In this document: in pieces, positions 1 to 8,542 of the stretch
Numbering within the stretch: the first letter of the stretch is position 1
Layout of the letters: each line of letters starts with the position of its first letter
Assembly: GCF_036227225.1 (NCBI RefSeq)
Contig: NZ_CP109444.1
Location: forward strand, 7,917,501-7,981,500
DNA from: Streptomyces sp. NBC_01478
Lineage (GTDB): Bacteria > Actinomycetota > Actinomycetes > Streptomycetales > Streptomycetaceae
Length of the DNA: 64,000 bases
Direction of reading: 5' to 3'
The notes under the pieces: generated by a model
Told to the model about the DNA's origin: nothing
Database searches by the model: none
The model's input: only the letters and a program-made list of their open reading frames with translations
Made by a program: the position numbers and the translations under genes

Positions 1-140
1 GCGCTCAACGCTCCTCCGTCCAGGCGGTGTTCGGCGCGGTGGGGCCGTACTCCTCCTCGACGGTCAGGTGGAGCCGGTCGGCGTTCAACGCTCCTCCACC
101 CAGGCCGCGTTCAGCGCCGCGAGCCCATACTCCTCCTCGA
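1..140. repeat. Diverged 80-bp-period duplication of the mcrB-like 3' end
   Basis: Bases 1-60 and 81-140 line up without gaps at about 82 percent identity (11 mismatches by eye). Copy two is the real 3' end of the McrB-like gene. Copy one, read on the minus strand, still encodes a tail with VEEEYG and a final EER before a stop, but in another frame. It looks like a tandem or recombined duplicate of the gene's tail, and the window edge hides how far it extends. Confidence 0.7.
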
Positions 141-2268
141 CGTCGATGCCCGTGCCGTAGAGCTGGTCCTCCAGGAGGGGCAGGATCTGGGTGCGCCAGA
201 TGAGGTCGAGGCCCTCCGGGCGGGCCGCGGCCGGTTTCATCAGGTACGACGGTCCGATGGCGCGGTCGGCGTCGCCGAGGCGGGAGTTGAGCGCGTCCAG
301 CAGACGGGCCGCCGTGTCGGGCAGGCCGCGGGCGCGCAGCCAGCGCTCCAACAGGCCGCGCACCGGCGGCAGTTCGGGGGACAGCCGGCGGAACGCGAAG
401 CGGCGGCGCATCGCCGCGTCCACGAGCGCGATCGAACGGTCGGCGGTGTTCATCGTGCCGATGACGAAGAGATTGCCCGGCAGATGGAACGGGTCGTGTG
501 GGCTGTACTGCGTGGTGACCGGCTCCTCACGGTACTCCAGCAGGAAGTACAGCTCGCCGAACACCTTCGCCAGATTGGCCCGGTTGATCTCGTCGATGAT
601 CAGGATGTACGCGTTCGACGGGTCCGTACGGGCTCGCTCGGCCAGCAGTTTCAGCGGGCCCGGCACCACGTCGAACACCACCGAGCCGTTCTCGCCCCGC
701 ACCGGACGGAAGCCCTCGAAGAAGTCCTCGTAGGTGTACGAGGGGTGGAACTGCACGAGTTCCACCCGGTCGGGACCGGCCAGGTGCCGGGCCAGCGCAC
801 GGGCGAGATACGTCTTGCCGGTGCCGGGCGGCCCGTGGAAGACCAACTGCCGCTGCTCCTGGAGCTGTTCGGCGGTCTCCCGCAACCAGTCCTGCGGCAT
901 CAGCAGCTGCGCCGCCAACTCCTCGGTCACAGAGGGCAGTTCGACCGGCTTGGTGACATCGGCCTCGATGAGCGGCTCGGCCACCACGTCCTCAAGCCCG
1001 GCCCGCTCGGCGAGTTCGGCGGCGACGCTGCTGATGTCGTAGACCGCGGGCGGCCGGGTCAACTGGGCCTGCACCGCCTCGGGGAGCTGGGCACGGTGCA
1101 GCGGCCGGTCGGCGGTGGCCCAACGCACCGGGCGGCGACGGGCGTTGTCGGGGCCGTCGGAGAGGTCGTACGACGGCGGGCCCTGGAGGGTGCCGACGTG
1201 GACGTCGTGCGGAGTGACGGTGACGATCACATCGCCGGGCTTCATCACCGAGAGGAACGCGTGCAGTTGGTAGGTGGCCTGGCCGCGGAGCTGGGCGCTG
1301 GCGTCGGGCATCGCCTCCGCGACCACGCGCTGCACCTGCGGCTTGGTGGAGTCGGCGGGGATGTCCGGCATCTCCAGCCAGGACAGCGAGCAGTAGCCCT
1401 GGGCGAGCCAGGACGGGACGAAGTTGGTGCCGTCCACGTTGTATCCGCGTATCAGCCAACCGCGTTGCGCGTGCTCGGCCGCGCGCCGCCGCCAACTGCC
1501 CTGCCAGGGCTCGGCGTAGAAGTCGACCGGGGCTCCCGACCGGGCCTCCAGGGTCTGGCGGAGGGTGAGCAGATCGCGGTCCTGGTCGCCGGTCGGCTCG
1601 GGCAGGTCGGCGGCGAAGGCCTTGAGGATCTCCTGCTTGTGATAGACGCTCGCGATGGGCTGGAACACGTCCGGGAAGAGCAGATACAGCAGGATGTGGA
1701 TCTGCGCGCGCCCCTTCTTGTGCCCCACCGACTCCTGGATCGCGAAGCACTCGGCGCGGAACCGCCACGGGTCGCCGAGGATCGACTCGCGCTCCGGCAG
1801 AGGCAGTCCGGCGAGCCGCTCCACCAGCAGGACCAGGATCTGGAACTGCGCCCAGCGGTAGTTCAGGAAACCCTGGCCTCCGTTGATGAACCCGCCTAGA
1901 CCGCTCTCCAGATCGGCGGGAATCGCCACCGTCCGGTCGGCCCAGGACAGCACCCCGTCGATGATCTCCCGCTTCTTGGGCAGCCCTATCTGCTCGGGCA
2001 CCAGCGGCGCCATGTTCGCGAACAGCAGCTCGCCCGCCAGCGCGATCGTGTCGTCCGGCGCGCCGTCGAGCTGACGGCTCAGCTTGACCAGGAACGTGTC
2101 CGACGACTCGTCGAGGTGGTCCACGAAACGGGCGCGCAGATCGGCGGCGGTCCGCTCGGTCCACGCGTCCCACGCGGGCACGAACGCGGACTTCCCGCTC
2201 AGCAGCCCGTCCCGGAACACCCGCTGCACCGCCGCCACGACCTCGGCGCCTTCGGGTCGTTCTGCCAC
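85..2268 (-). CDS. McrB-like type IV restriction AAA+ GTPase with EVE-like reader domain
   Basis: Predicted motor subunit of a McrBC-type system that cuts modified DNA. In that family McrB binds the modified site and hydrolyses GTP, and a separate McrC nuclease cuts. Of 727 residues, about 270-410 look like an EVE fold (WLIRG, then SWLAQGY and MKPGDVIV), a fold used to read modified bases. The AAA+ core follows: Walker A GPPGTGKT near 476, Walker B ILIIDEIN near 556 and the McrB signature MNTADRS near 603. The N-terminal 260 residues are unassigned. I chose GTG at 2268 rather than GTG at 2277 because AGGGGGTGA sits 5 nt before it. The mcrC partner would be downstream on this strand, beyond base 1, so the system is only half visible. 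Family call firm; the modification it reads cannot be told. Confidence 0.85.
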   Translation of the reverse strand: MAERPEGAEVVAAVQRVFRDGLLSGKSAFVPAWDAWTERTAADLRARFVDHLDESSDTFLVKLSRQLDGAPDDTIALAGELLFANMAPLVPEQIGLPKKREIIDGVLSWADRTVAIPADLESGLGGFINGGQGFLNYRWAQFQILVLLVERLAGLPLPERESILGDPWRFRAECFAIQESVGHKKGRAQIHILLYLLFPDVFQPIASVYHKQEILKAFAADLPEPTGDQDRDLLTLRQTLEARSGAPVDFYAEPWQGSWRRRAAEHAQRGWLIRGYNVDGTNFVPSWLAQGYCSLSWLEMPDIPADSTKPQVQRVVAEAMPDASAQLRGQATYQLHAFLSVMKPGDVIVTVTPHDVHVGTLQGPPSYDLSDGPDNARRRPVRWATADRPLHRAQLPEAVQAQLTRPPAVYDISSVAAELAERAGLEDVVAEPLIEADVTKPVELPSVTEELAAQLLMPQDWLRETAEQLQEQRQLVFHGPPGTGKTYLARALARHLAGPDRVELVQFHPSYTYEDFFEGFRPVRGENGSVVFDVVPGPLKLLAERARTDPSNAYILIIDEINRANLAKVFGELYFLLEYREEPVTTQYSPHDPFHLPGNLFVIGTMNTADRSIALVDAAMRRRFAFRRLSPELPPVRGLLERWLRARGLPDTAARLLDALNSRLGDADRAIGPSYLMKPAAARPEGLDLIWRTQILPLLEDQLYGTGIDVEEEYGLAALNAAWVEER

Positions 2269-2374
2269 GACATTCACCCCCTGGTACTGGAACTGCCCAC
2301 AGTAGAAGGCGTCCTGGCGGCCTCGGTCGACGAAAATATCACTCCCGCTTCAGGAGCATTGTGTTCTGCTGATC

Positions 2375-2389
2375 GAGAACAATATTCTC
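2375..2389. promoter_or_regulatory. Small AT-rich inverted repeat upstream of the McrB-like gene
   Basis: GAGAA and TTCTC flank five bases in an AT-rich patch that stands out from the GC-rich surroundings. It lies about 110 bases before the McrB-like start and just before the luciferase-family remnant. It could be an operator for either; nothing else supports it. Confidence 0.25.
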
Positions 2390-2394
2390 CAATC

Positions 2395-2639
2395 ATGACG
2401 ACAACGAGACGACACTGAATCGTCCTGGTACGGCGTTCGCTCTTCAATTCGACTTCGGCAACCCCGAGTCCGCCGGTACGGCCATGGCGGACCGGTACGC
2501 CGCCGCCCTCGACATGGCCGAGTGGGCCGACGGGCTCGGCTGTGCGCGGATCACCGTCTCCGAGCACCATGGTTCGCCGGACGGCTATCTGCCCAGCCCG
2601 GTCCAGATGCTGCGGGCGTCGGCCGGTCTGTTGAGGTGA
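2395..2639 (+). pseudogene. 5' remnant of a luciferase-like (LLM) flavin monooxygenase
   Basis: A short frame gives the N-terminal part of an LLM-class oxidoreductase: FALQFDFGNP, then RYAAALDMAEWADGLG, ITVSEHHGSPDGYLPSP, ending at TGA 2637-2639. The family is normally about 300 or more residues, so roughly three quarters is missing. The ATG at 2395 runs into a stop after seven codons, and a one-base loss between 2395 and about 2420 would restore the frame. The 3' break lies where the phosphotransferase reading frame on the other strand enters, which suggests a deletion junction near 2635. Confidence 0.7.
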
Positions 2640-3624
2640 CGCCCGTGTGCTCGGTGAGGACCTCGGTGAGCTGGCGGGCGCTCTGCCGGGCGACCCGGGG
2701 GTCGGTGGCCGCGTAACTCGTGTACGCGTTCAGGCCGGTGGTCAGGGCCCAGCCCATGCCGCGTGTCCAGGTGGCGTCGTCCAGGGCGAGCGCGGCGCGG
2801 AAGAGCGGGCGGGTCGTGGCCGACAACAGGGTGTAGGCGATGGCCAGGTCGCAGGCCGGATCGCCCATGCCCAGGCCGCCGAAGTCGATGACGGCGGAGA
2901 GCCGGCCGTCCACGGTGAGCAGGTTGCCGGTGTGGAAGTCCCCGTGGCACCAGACCGGTTCGCGGTCCCAGGCGGGGGCGTCGAGCGCGTTGTCCCAGAC
3001 CTCGGTCAGGGCGGCGGTGTCGAAGACTCCGTCCACGGCCGCGATCGCCTCCCGGGTCGCGCGGTCGCGGGTGGCCAGCGGGGCGCGGGTCAGTTCGGGG
3101 TGCGGTCCGGGGCGCAGCGTGTCGGCGGCCGGGGCTGTCTGCAACGACCGTAGAAACTCGGCTAGTTGACGGGCAGTCAGGTCTGGGTCGGTGAGGCCGT
3201 CCGCGGTGGCCGTCGTGCCGTCCAGCCAGCGAGTGATGGACCAGTGCCAGGCATAGCCGCAGCCGGGGGCGCCGAGGGCCAGTGGTTCCGGTACGGCGAG
3301 CGGCAGTTGGGGTGCGAGGAGGGGGAGCCAGGCGTGTTCCTTGGCGGCCTCGCCGTCCGCCCAGTCGCTGCGGGGCAGCCGTACGGACATGGTGTCGCCG
3401 AGGCGGTGGATGACGTGGTCCGAACCGGCGGGTTCCAGGAGGGTCAGGGGGAGGTGGGACCAGTGCGGGTACTGCGTGGTGAGGAGTCGGCGGACGAGTG
3501 TGGAGTCGATGGTCGTCTTTCCCTTTCCCTGCGGTTGCCGCGCCGGGGCGGACCTGGGGTGACGGCTCCGATGGGGGGTACCCGGAGCACGAGAACCGTA
3601 CAGAAGGAGAAGGCCATGATTCAT
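2551..3624 (-). CDS. Aminoglycoside phosphotransferase (APH) family protein
   Basis: Kinase-like small-molecule phosphotransferase; the substrate cannot be told. The catalytic loop reads WCHGDFHTGNLL (HGDxxxxN) and the metal-binding segment AVIDFGGLGMGDP, both intact. The family-like part starts at IDSTLVRRLL. ATG 3624 is the only usual start codon before it, but it adds about 35 unusual residues and overlaps the divergent PRC-barrel start. A purine-rich GGGAAAGGGAAAG lies just before the ATC of that IDST segment, so the true start is uncertain. The last 25 or so residues are antisense to the LLM remnant and unlike the family, so the natural C-terminus was probably replaced by read-through at a deletion junction near 2635. 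The core looks active. Confidence 0.8.
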   Translation of the reverse strand: MNHGLLLLYGSRAPGTPHRSRHPRSAPARQPQGKGKTTIDSTLVRRLLTTQYPHWSHLPLTLLEPAGSDHVIHRLGDTMSVRLPRSDWADGEAAKEHAWLPLLAPQLPLAVPEPLALGAPGCGYAWHWSITRWLDGTTATADGLTDPDLTARQLAEFLRSLQTAPAADTLRPGPHPELTRAPLATRDRATREAIAAVDGVFDTAALTEVWDNALDAPAWDREPVWCHGDFHTGNLLTVDGRLSAVIDFGGLGMGDPACDLAIAYTLLSATTRPLFRAALALDDATWTRGMGWALTTGLNAYTSYAATDPRVARQSARQLTEVLTEHTGVTSTDRPTPAASGPGWADSRPANHGARRR

Positions 3625-3972
3625 CCAGCGGATGTACGGGAGTGGCGTGAGTGCGCCGTCGTGGACCCGGAGTCGCACAAGATCGGTGTCCTGGAGGCCG
3701 TCTACGTCGACACCGCCACCGACGAACCGGCCATGGCCACGGTCCGCACCGGGCTGCCCACGCGGCACCGGCTGCTCTTCGTCCCCCTGGACGACGCGAT
3801 CGTGGGCCCGGACTACGTCAAGGTCGGCTACGCCAAGGCGCTGGTGAAGGAGGCCCCGTCGATCGGCACCGACGACGTACTGCCCGCCGACCAGGAGGAA
3901 GCGATCTTCAAGCACTACGGTCTGCCCTACCGGCCCGGTGCGGGCGGTGAGCGCCAACTGGCCCGCCGTTGA
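3616..3972 (+). CDS. PRC-barrel domain protein
   Basis: A 118-residue soluble protein. The segment DPESHKIGVLEAVYVD and the later FVPLDDAIVGPDYVKVGY follow the PRC-barrel pattern of short beta strands, found in RimM and in small stand-alone proteins of actinobacteria whose role is mostly unknown. AGAAGGAGAAGG ends three bases before the ATG and fixes the start. It is divergent from the phosphotransferase and followed by a small membrane protein on the same strand, probably co-transcribed. No catalytic residues are expected. Confidence 0.75.
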   Translation: MIHPADVREWRECAVVDPESHKIGVLEAVYVDTATDEPAMATVRTGLPTRHRLLFVPLDDAIVGPDYVKVGYAKALVKEAPSIGTDDVLPADQEEAIFKHYGLPYRPGAGGERQLARR

Positions 3973-4025
3973 CGGCACCGGACGCCGAGAGGTTTCAACT
4001 CGGCGTTCCGGGCCACCCGTTGTAC

Positions 4026-4313
4026 ATGTCCAGACGCTACGGCGGAAGCCCCGCGGGGACGGTCATCTCCGTCATCGCGGATATCGCGGCACTGATCCTG
4101 ATCCTGTGGATCGCCCTCTATCTGTTCAACGCCAACGGCGCGAACAGCTCGGTCGACTGGGTCCACGACGCGGCCAACTGGCTGTCGGGCTGGTCGCACA
4201 ACCTGTTCACCATCCACTCGGCGGACTGGCGCACCGTGGTCAACTACGGCCTGCCCGCCCTTGTCTATCTCTTCATCGGCCACGCGGTGGCCACCGGCGT
4301 CAGCCGGGGTTAG
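4026..4313 (+). CDS. Small membrane protein, two predicted helices
   Basis: 95 residues with one strong hydrophobic helix (TVISVIADIAALILILWIAL) and a second near the C-terminus (YGLPALVYLFIGHAVA), separated by an amphipathic, Trp-rich loop. I do not know a function. The frame opens earlier at TTG 3969, overlapping the previous stop, but the ATG before SRRYGGSP is where I expect such proteins to begin. The ribosome site is weak for both, so the start is uncertain. The 3' end overlaps the convergent next gene by four bases. Confidence 0.6.
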   Translation: MSRRYGGSPAGTVISVIADIAALILILWIALYLFNANGANSSVDWVHDAANWLSGWSHNLFTIHSADWRTVVNYGLPALVYLFIGHAVATGVSRG

Positions 4314-5521
4314 ACCACCACCGGGCCCTCGACCGCCCTGCCGTCAGGCCGCCTCACCTCATGACCTTCGGGCCTTCGGGCCTCAAGGCCGTGCGGGTAG
4401 GCGGCCGACCGGTGCTGGAAGGTGAGGATCTTCGGGTTCTGGACGACCCCGTCCCGGATCTCGATGGCCTTCCGCACGGTGACGTCGCCGTCCCACTCGG
4501 TGGGGCCGCCCATGACCGTGCGCAGGTACGGCAGCAGCGCCTCGCTGATCTCCCAGGTCGCCGAGTTCCACAGGTGCGACGGGCTGTGGTCGACCGCGTA
4601 GTAGTGGCAGCCCGGTCCGACCGTGGCCATGGGGTCCTCGAAGCCGCTCGGCCGGGCCCAGGCGAAGCCCATGCCCTCGTCGCAGGCCACGTCGATGAAG
4701 AAGGTCCCCGGCTGGAACAGCGCGAGTTCCTCGTTGGTGACGAACATGAGCGGCGCGTCGGTGTCCTGGAGGACGCAGTTGACGACGATGTCGAACCCGG
4801 CCAGATACTGCGCGAGCGGCACAGGACCGAGCCCGGTGACGGCCTCCAGGCGGGTGGGGTCGTCCTCCCGCTCCTGGAAGTGCCCCATCACGACCGACGG
4901 CATCGGCGACGCCACGGCCGCCGCGGCGCGCTGGGTGAGCACCGTGACGTCGGAGACGCCCATCGCGCCCAGACCCGTGACCGCGCCGCGTGCCGTGGCG
5001 CCGAAGCTGATGACCGCCGCGCGCAGCCGGCGGCCGTAGCTCCCGGTCAGCCCGCCGAGCTGGAGCGCGTGCAGTACCGAGCAGTACCCGGCCAGCTCGT
5101 TGTTCTTGTGGAACACATGGACGCTGAAGGCGCCCGTGGAGGTCCAGTGGTTCATGGCCTCCCAGGCGATCAGGGTCAGCCGCCGGTCGATGCCGAGCTG
5201 CGTCGTCTTCTCGTCCTGCACACAGTGCGGCCAGCCCCACAGCACCTGGCCCTCGCGCAGTTCGGCGAGGTCCTCGTGCATGGGCTTGGGCAGCAGCATG
5301 ATGTCGCACTCCGCGACCAGGCGCTCACGGGAACGGAGGCCGCCGACGAGCGGGCGCAGCGCCTCGTCGGCGATCCCGAACCGTTCGCCGTAGCCCTGTT
5401 CGAGGAAGATGCGCTCTCGGATGTCCGGGGCGATCCGGTCGAGGTGGCGGGGGTGCAGCGGCAGACGGAACTCGTTCTCCTTGCGGGAGGAGTGCAGTAC
5501 TCCGAGACTCATGAGGCTCAT
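4310..5521 (-). CDS. N5-(carboxyethyl)ornithine synthase-like dehydrogenase
   Basis: A 403-residue protein of the alanine dehydrogenase/PNT superfamily, in the branch annotated as N5-(1-carboxyethyl)ornithine synthase, which reductively couples ornithine with pyruvate using NADPH. Visible family segments are SSRKENEFRLPLHP at the N-terminus, LLPKPMHEDL, VLWGWPHCVQDEK, then an NAD-binding portion with GATARGAVTGLGAMGV. ATG 5521 gives the usual N-terminus. A GTG at 5629 has TGGAG before it and would add 36 residues, so it cannot be excluded. It stands alone, convergent with the gene before it and outside the operon that ends at 5758. The substrate is inferred from family only. Confidence 0.65.
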   Translation of the reverse strand: MSLMSLGVLHSSRKENEFRLPLHPRHLDRIAPDIRERIFLEQGYGERFGIADEALRPLVGGLRSRERLVAECDIMLLPKPMHEDLAELREGQVLWGWPHCVQDEKTTQLGIDRRLTLIAWEAMNHWTSTGAFSVHVFHKNNELAGYCSVLHALQLGGLTGSYGRRLRAAVISFGATARGAVTGLGAMGVSDVTVLTQRAAAAVASPMPSVVMGHFQEREDDPTRLEAVTGLGPVPLAQYLAGFDIVVNCVLQDTDAPLMFVTNEELALFQPGTFFIDVACDEGMGFAWARPSGFEDPMATVGPGCHYYAVDHSPSHLWNSATWEISEALLPYLRTVMGGPTEWDGDVTVRKAIEIRDGVVQNPKILTFQHRSAAYPHGLEARRPEGHEVRRPDGRAVEGPVVV

Positions 5522-5757
5522 GTGGGGCGGCTCATTTCCGGCCGGACACCTGGTGCTCCGGCGTTGCCGTTCCCCGAGGGCGACGCCGAAACGGCTGACG
5601 GCGTGCGAGGTGCGCTCGGTAACAGCCACGTTACTCCAGTGCGGAAACGGCCGGATTCCGTCGGCGGCAGTACGCCGGCTCGGTGCCGGCCGGGATCTCC
5701 CGCGCCCCTGTACAGCGCTGGGACGACGCCGTGATCACCGCCCGCCTCCGGCCCGCC

Positions 5758-6333
5758 TCATACGGCGGCGGCGTGTGCCCCCGCGAACACTCCCGCCGAC
5801 CCCACCCCGCGCAGCGCCATCCGCTCGACCCGCCGCGCCCGGTCCAGCCCGCCCCCGTCGACGTAGGTGAAGGGCGTCGCCGAGCACAGCCCCAGGAACG
5901 TCCGTTTCGCCGCTGCGTCGTCGGAGATCACGTGGATGTCGGGGACGGACGGGTCGGGCGTGCCGTCGAACCCCTCCCACCACACGTTCTTGAAGGCGCC
6001 CACCAGTCGCGCCTCGGGGAACGCGACGGCGAGGTCCGCCGCGTTGCCGGTGGCCCAGGGGCCCACGAAGTCGACATGGCCGCCGGTGAACGGGTTGGTG
6101 ATGTCCACCAGGATCTTCCCGGCCAACCCGCCGCGCCAGGGCCGGAGTTGCTGCACCGCTCCCTGCACGCCCAGCATGGCGGGGATCACCACCGAGGACT
6201 CCGCCACGACCTCTTCGTAGGACCCGCCGGCGCGTACCTGGTGCCCGGCACGGGCGAACATCGTCGCGAGTGCGACGGCGATGCCGCCCGTGCCCAGGAC
6301 GCCGATCGTCGGCGGGCTCAACTCCCGGTTCAT
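5758..6333 (-). CDS. NADP-binding reductase, F420H2:NADP oxidoreductase-like
   Basis: 191 residues with one N-terminal Rossmann fold (IGVLGTGGIAVALATMF) of the type seen in F420-dependent NADP reductases and ketopantoate-like folds, then DITNPFTGGHVDFVGP and AFKNVWWEGF. It probably reduces a carbonyl or shuttles hydride between NADP and a deazaflavin. Its ATG overlaps the stop of the upstream ketosynthase as ATGA, so it is translated with the biosynthetic operon and is its last gene. An alternative role is general cofactor supply. Family firm, reaction unknown. Confidence 0.65.
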   Translation of the reverse strand: MNRELSPPTIGVLGTGGIAVALATMFARAGHQVRAGGSYEEVVAESSVVIPAMLGVQGAVQQLRPWRGGLAGKILVDITNPFTGGHVDFVGPWATGNAADLAVAFPEARLVGAFKNVWWEGFDGTPDPSVPDIHVISDDAAAKRTFLGLCSATPFTYVDGGGLDRARRVERMALRGVGSAGVFAGAHAAAV

Positions 6334-7565
6334 GACGTCCGCTTCAGGACCAGGCTGACGTTGTGGCCGCCGAAGCCGAAGGAGTTGGCCAGCGCCGCGT
6401 CCCAACTGCCCTCGCGGTTCTCGCCGTTGACCACGTCCAGGTGGACCTGCGGGTCGAGCGCGTCGAGGTTGCGGGTGGCCGGGACCACTCCGTGGCGCAG
6501 CGACAGCAGGGCGGACATGGCGCCGAACGCCCCGGACGCGCCCAGCATGTGGCCCGTCATCGACTTGGTCGCGGTCACCACCGGGTGCGTGCCCAGCGCC
6601 TTCGCCACCGCGTCGGCCTCCGCGAGGTCGCCGCCCGGGGTCGAGGTGGCGTGGGCGTGCACATGGCCGATGTCGGAGGGCTCCAACTCCGCGTCCCGCA
6701 GGGCCCCTTGGATCGCGAGGACCTGCCCCTCGGTGTCGGACGCCGAGATGTGCCGGGCGCTGGAGGTGACGGCCGCGCCGGCCACCGCGCCGTAGATCCG
6801 GGCGCCCCGGGCACGGGCGAACTCGGCGCGTTCCAGGACCAGTACGGCCGCCCCCTCGGCGATCACGAACCCGTCGCGGCCCGCGTCGAACGGCCGGGAC
6901 ACGGCGGCCGGGTCGCCCTCCCGCCGGGAGAGCGCCTTCATCTGCGCGAACGCGGCGACCATGAGCGGATGCAGACTCGCCTCGGTGCCCCCGGCCACCA
7001 CGACATCGGCGCGGCCGAGGCGGATCAGGTCCAGTGCCAGGGCGATCGCCTCGGCCCCCGAGGCACAGGCACTGGCCGGGGAGCGGGCGCCCGCCCGGGC
7101 GCCGAGGTCGATGCTGACCCAGGCCGCCGGGCCGTTCGGCATCAGCATCGGGACGGCGTACGAGGACAACTTCCGCATGCCCGACCGCTCGTAGACCTCG
7201 TTCTGGCCGAGCGTGCTCAGCACGCCCCCGATGCCGGTGCCGACCACCACCGCGAGCCGCTCGGGTTCGACCGGTGGCCGGCCCGCGTCCTGGAACGCCT
7301 CCCGGGCCGCGACCACGGCCAGTTGCTCGCCCCGGTCCAGCTTGCGGGCCTGCACCCGGCCGAGGATCTCGACCGGGTCGGCGGGCACCGTGCCCGCGAT
7401 GCCGACCGGTAACTCCTCGGGCCAGGAGCCGTGTTCGTCATGCAGGGTGCGCACGCCGGAGCGTCCGTCGAGCAGCCCCTGCCATGATGCGGGCGCCGTC
7501 GAGCCGAGCGGGGTCATGGCACCGAGGCCGGTCACGAGGACGTCCGCGTCTCTGGGGTGGGTCAT
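6330..7565 (-). CDS. Beta-ketoacyl-ACP synthase, complete Cys-His-His triad
   Basis: A 411-residue KAS II/FabF-type condensing enzyme that extends an acyl chain on a carrier protein with a malonyl unit. The nucleophile lies in SACASGAEAI (Cys near residue 165). The two active-site histidines lie in HAHATSTPGGD and TKSMTGHMLGASG, and the C-terminal glycine loop is NSFGFGGHNV. It is in the minus-strand biosynthetic operon, 52 bases after PurU and ATGA-coupled to the next reductase. The second ketosynthase of the operon lacks one histidine, so the two may form a pair with this one catalysing condensation. Confidence 0.88.
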   Translation of the reverse strand: MTHPRDADVLVTGLGAMTPLGSTAPASWQGLLDGRSGVRTLHDEHGSWPEELPVGIAGTVPADPVEILGRVQARKLDRGEQLAVVAAREAFQDAGRPPVEPERLAVVVGTGIGGVLSTLGQNEVYERSGMRKLSSYAVPMLMPNGPAAWVSIDLGARAGARSPASACASGAEAIALALDLIRLGRADVVVAGGTEASLHPLMVAAFAQMKALSRREGDPAAVSRPFDAGRDGFVIAEGAAVLVLERAEFARARGARIYGAVAGAAVTSSARHISASDTEGQVLAIQGALRDAELEPSDIGHVHAHATSTPGGDLAEADAVAKALGTHPVVTATKSMTGHMLGASGAFGAMSALLSLRHGVVPATRNLDALDPQVHLDVVNGENREGSWDAALANSFGFGGHNVSLVLKRTS

Positions 7566-7617
7566 CGCCGTGCCCTCCTTCCTGTTTCCGTGTGTCGGCT
7601 TCCGGTCCGGCGGGCGC

Positions 7618-8541
7618 TCATGCGAAGACGATCGTGTGGTTGCCGTGCCGGATCACGCGGTCCTCGCCGTGCCACCGCACGGCCCGGGTGAGCACCGCCC
7701 GTTCCACGTCCGCGCCGCGTCGTTGCAGCTCGGCGGCGGTGTCCGCGTGGCTGACCCGGACCACGTCCTGCTCGATGATCGGGCCCTCGTCGAGGTTCTC
7801 GGTGACGTAGTGGGCCGTGGCGCCGACGAGTTTCACCCCGCGTTCCTTCGCCCTGGCGTAGGGACCCGCGCCGATGAAGGCCGGCAGGAAGGAGTGGTGG
7901 ATGTTGATGATCGGCACGCCGAGTTGCCTGATGAAGTCCCCGGAGAGGATCTGCATGTAGCGGGCCAGCACGACGAAGTCGACGTTGCCCAGCAGCAGCC
8001 GCAACTGCTCCGCTTCCGCCGCCGACTTGTCGGGTCCCGACGTCGGTACGTGGAAGAAGGGGATGCCGAACGACCGCACCTCCTCGGCCGTGTCCGGGTG
8101 ATTGGAGATCACCATCGCGACGGTGACGGGGAGTTGACCGCGCCGGTGCCGCCACAGCAGGTCCAGCAGACAGTGGTCGGACTTCGAGGCGAACACCGCC
8201 ACCCGCTGGGGCACCGACAGGTCCCGCAGCGTGAACTCCAACTCGAAGTCCCCGGCCAGTCGTTGCCGCAGTCCGTCCTCGATCGCGGGCAGTGCCACCC
8301 CGAGACGGTCGTGGCCGAACACCGTGCGCTGGAAGAACGCGCCGCCCTGCGGATTGTCGGAGTACTGGTCGAGGGAGACGATGTTGGCGCCGTGCTCACC
8401 GAGCAGCGCGCCGACGGTCGCGACGATGCCGGGCCGGTCCTTGCCCCGGACGGTGAGGGAGGCGTGGCGGTGCCCGGTGCGGGCGGTCGCGGTGGGAGTC
8501 GCAGCGCGAACCGGCTTGTGGGCCTCCAGGGTTGACGGCAC
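7618..8541 (-). CDS. purU: Formyltetrahydrofolate deformylase (PurU-like)
   Basis: A 307-residue enzyme that hydrolyses 10-formyltetrahydrofolate to formate and tetrahydrofolate. An ACT domain comes first (LTVRGKDRPGIVATVGALL), then the formyltransferase fold with NIHHSFLPAF (Asn and His) and the later Asp in LDEGPIIEQD, so the catalytic set is complete. The GTG start lies one base after the stop of the upstream ketosynthase. The gene is deep inside a biosynthetic operon, so it may be a dedicated copy serving that pathway through formate release, folate recycling or a repurposed formyl transfer. Family assignment is strong; the pathway role is inference. Confidence 0.88.
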   Translation of the reverse strand: MPSTLEAHKPVRAATPTATARTGHRHASLTVRGKDRPGIVATVGALLGEHGANIVSLDQYSDNPQGGAFFQRTVFGHDRLGVALPAIEDGLRQRLAGDFELEFTLRDLSVPQRVAVFASKSDHCLLDLLWRHRRGQLPVTVAMVISNHPDTAEEVRSFGIPFFHVPTSGPDKSAAEAEQLRLLLGNVDFVVLARYMQILSGDFIRQLGVPIINIHHSFLPAFIGAGPYARAKERGVKLVGATAHYVTENLDEGPIIEQDVVRVSHADTAAELQRRGADVERAVLTRAVRWHGEDRVIRHGNHTIVFA

Positions 8542-8542
8542 G

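Noticed and set aside
3625..3978. Upstream 118 codons of the phosphotransferase frame
   Set aside because: Antisense to the PRC-barrel gene, which has a strong ribosome site and family sequence.
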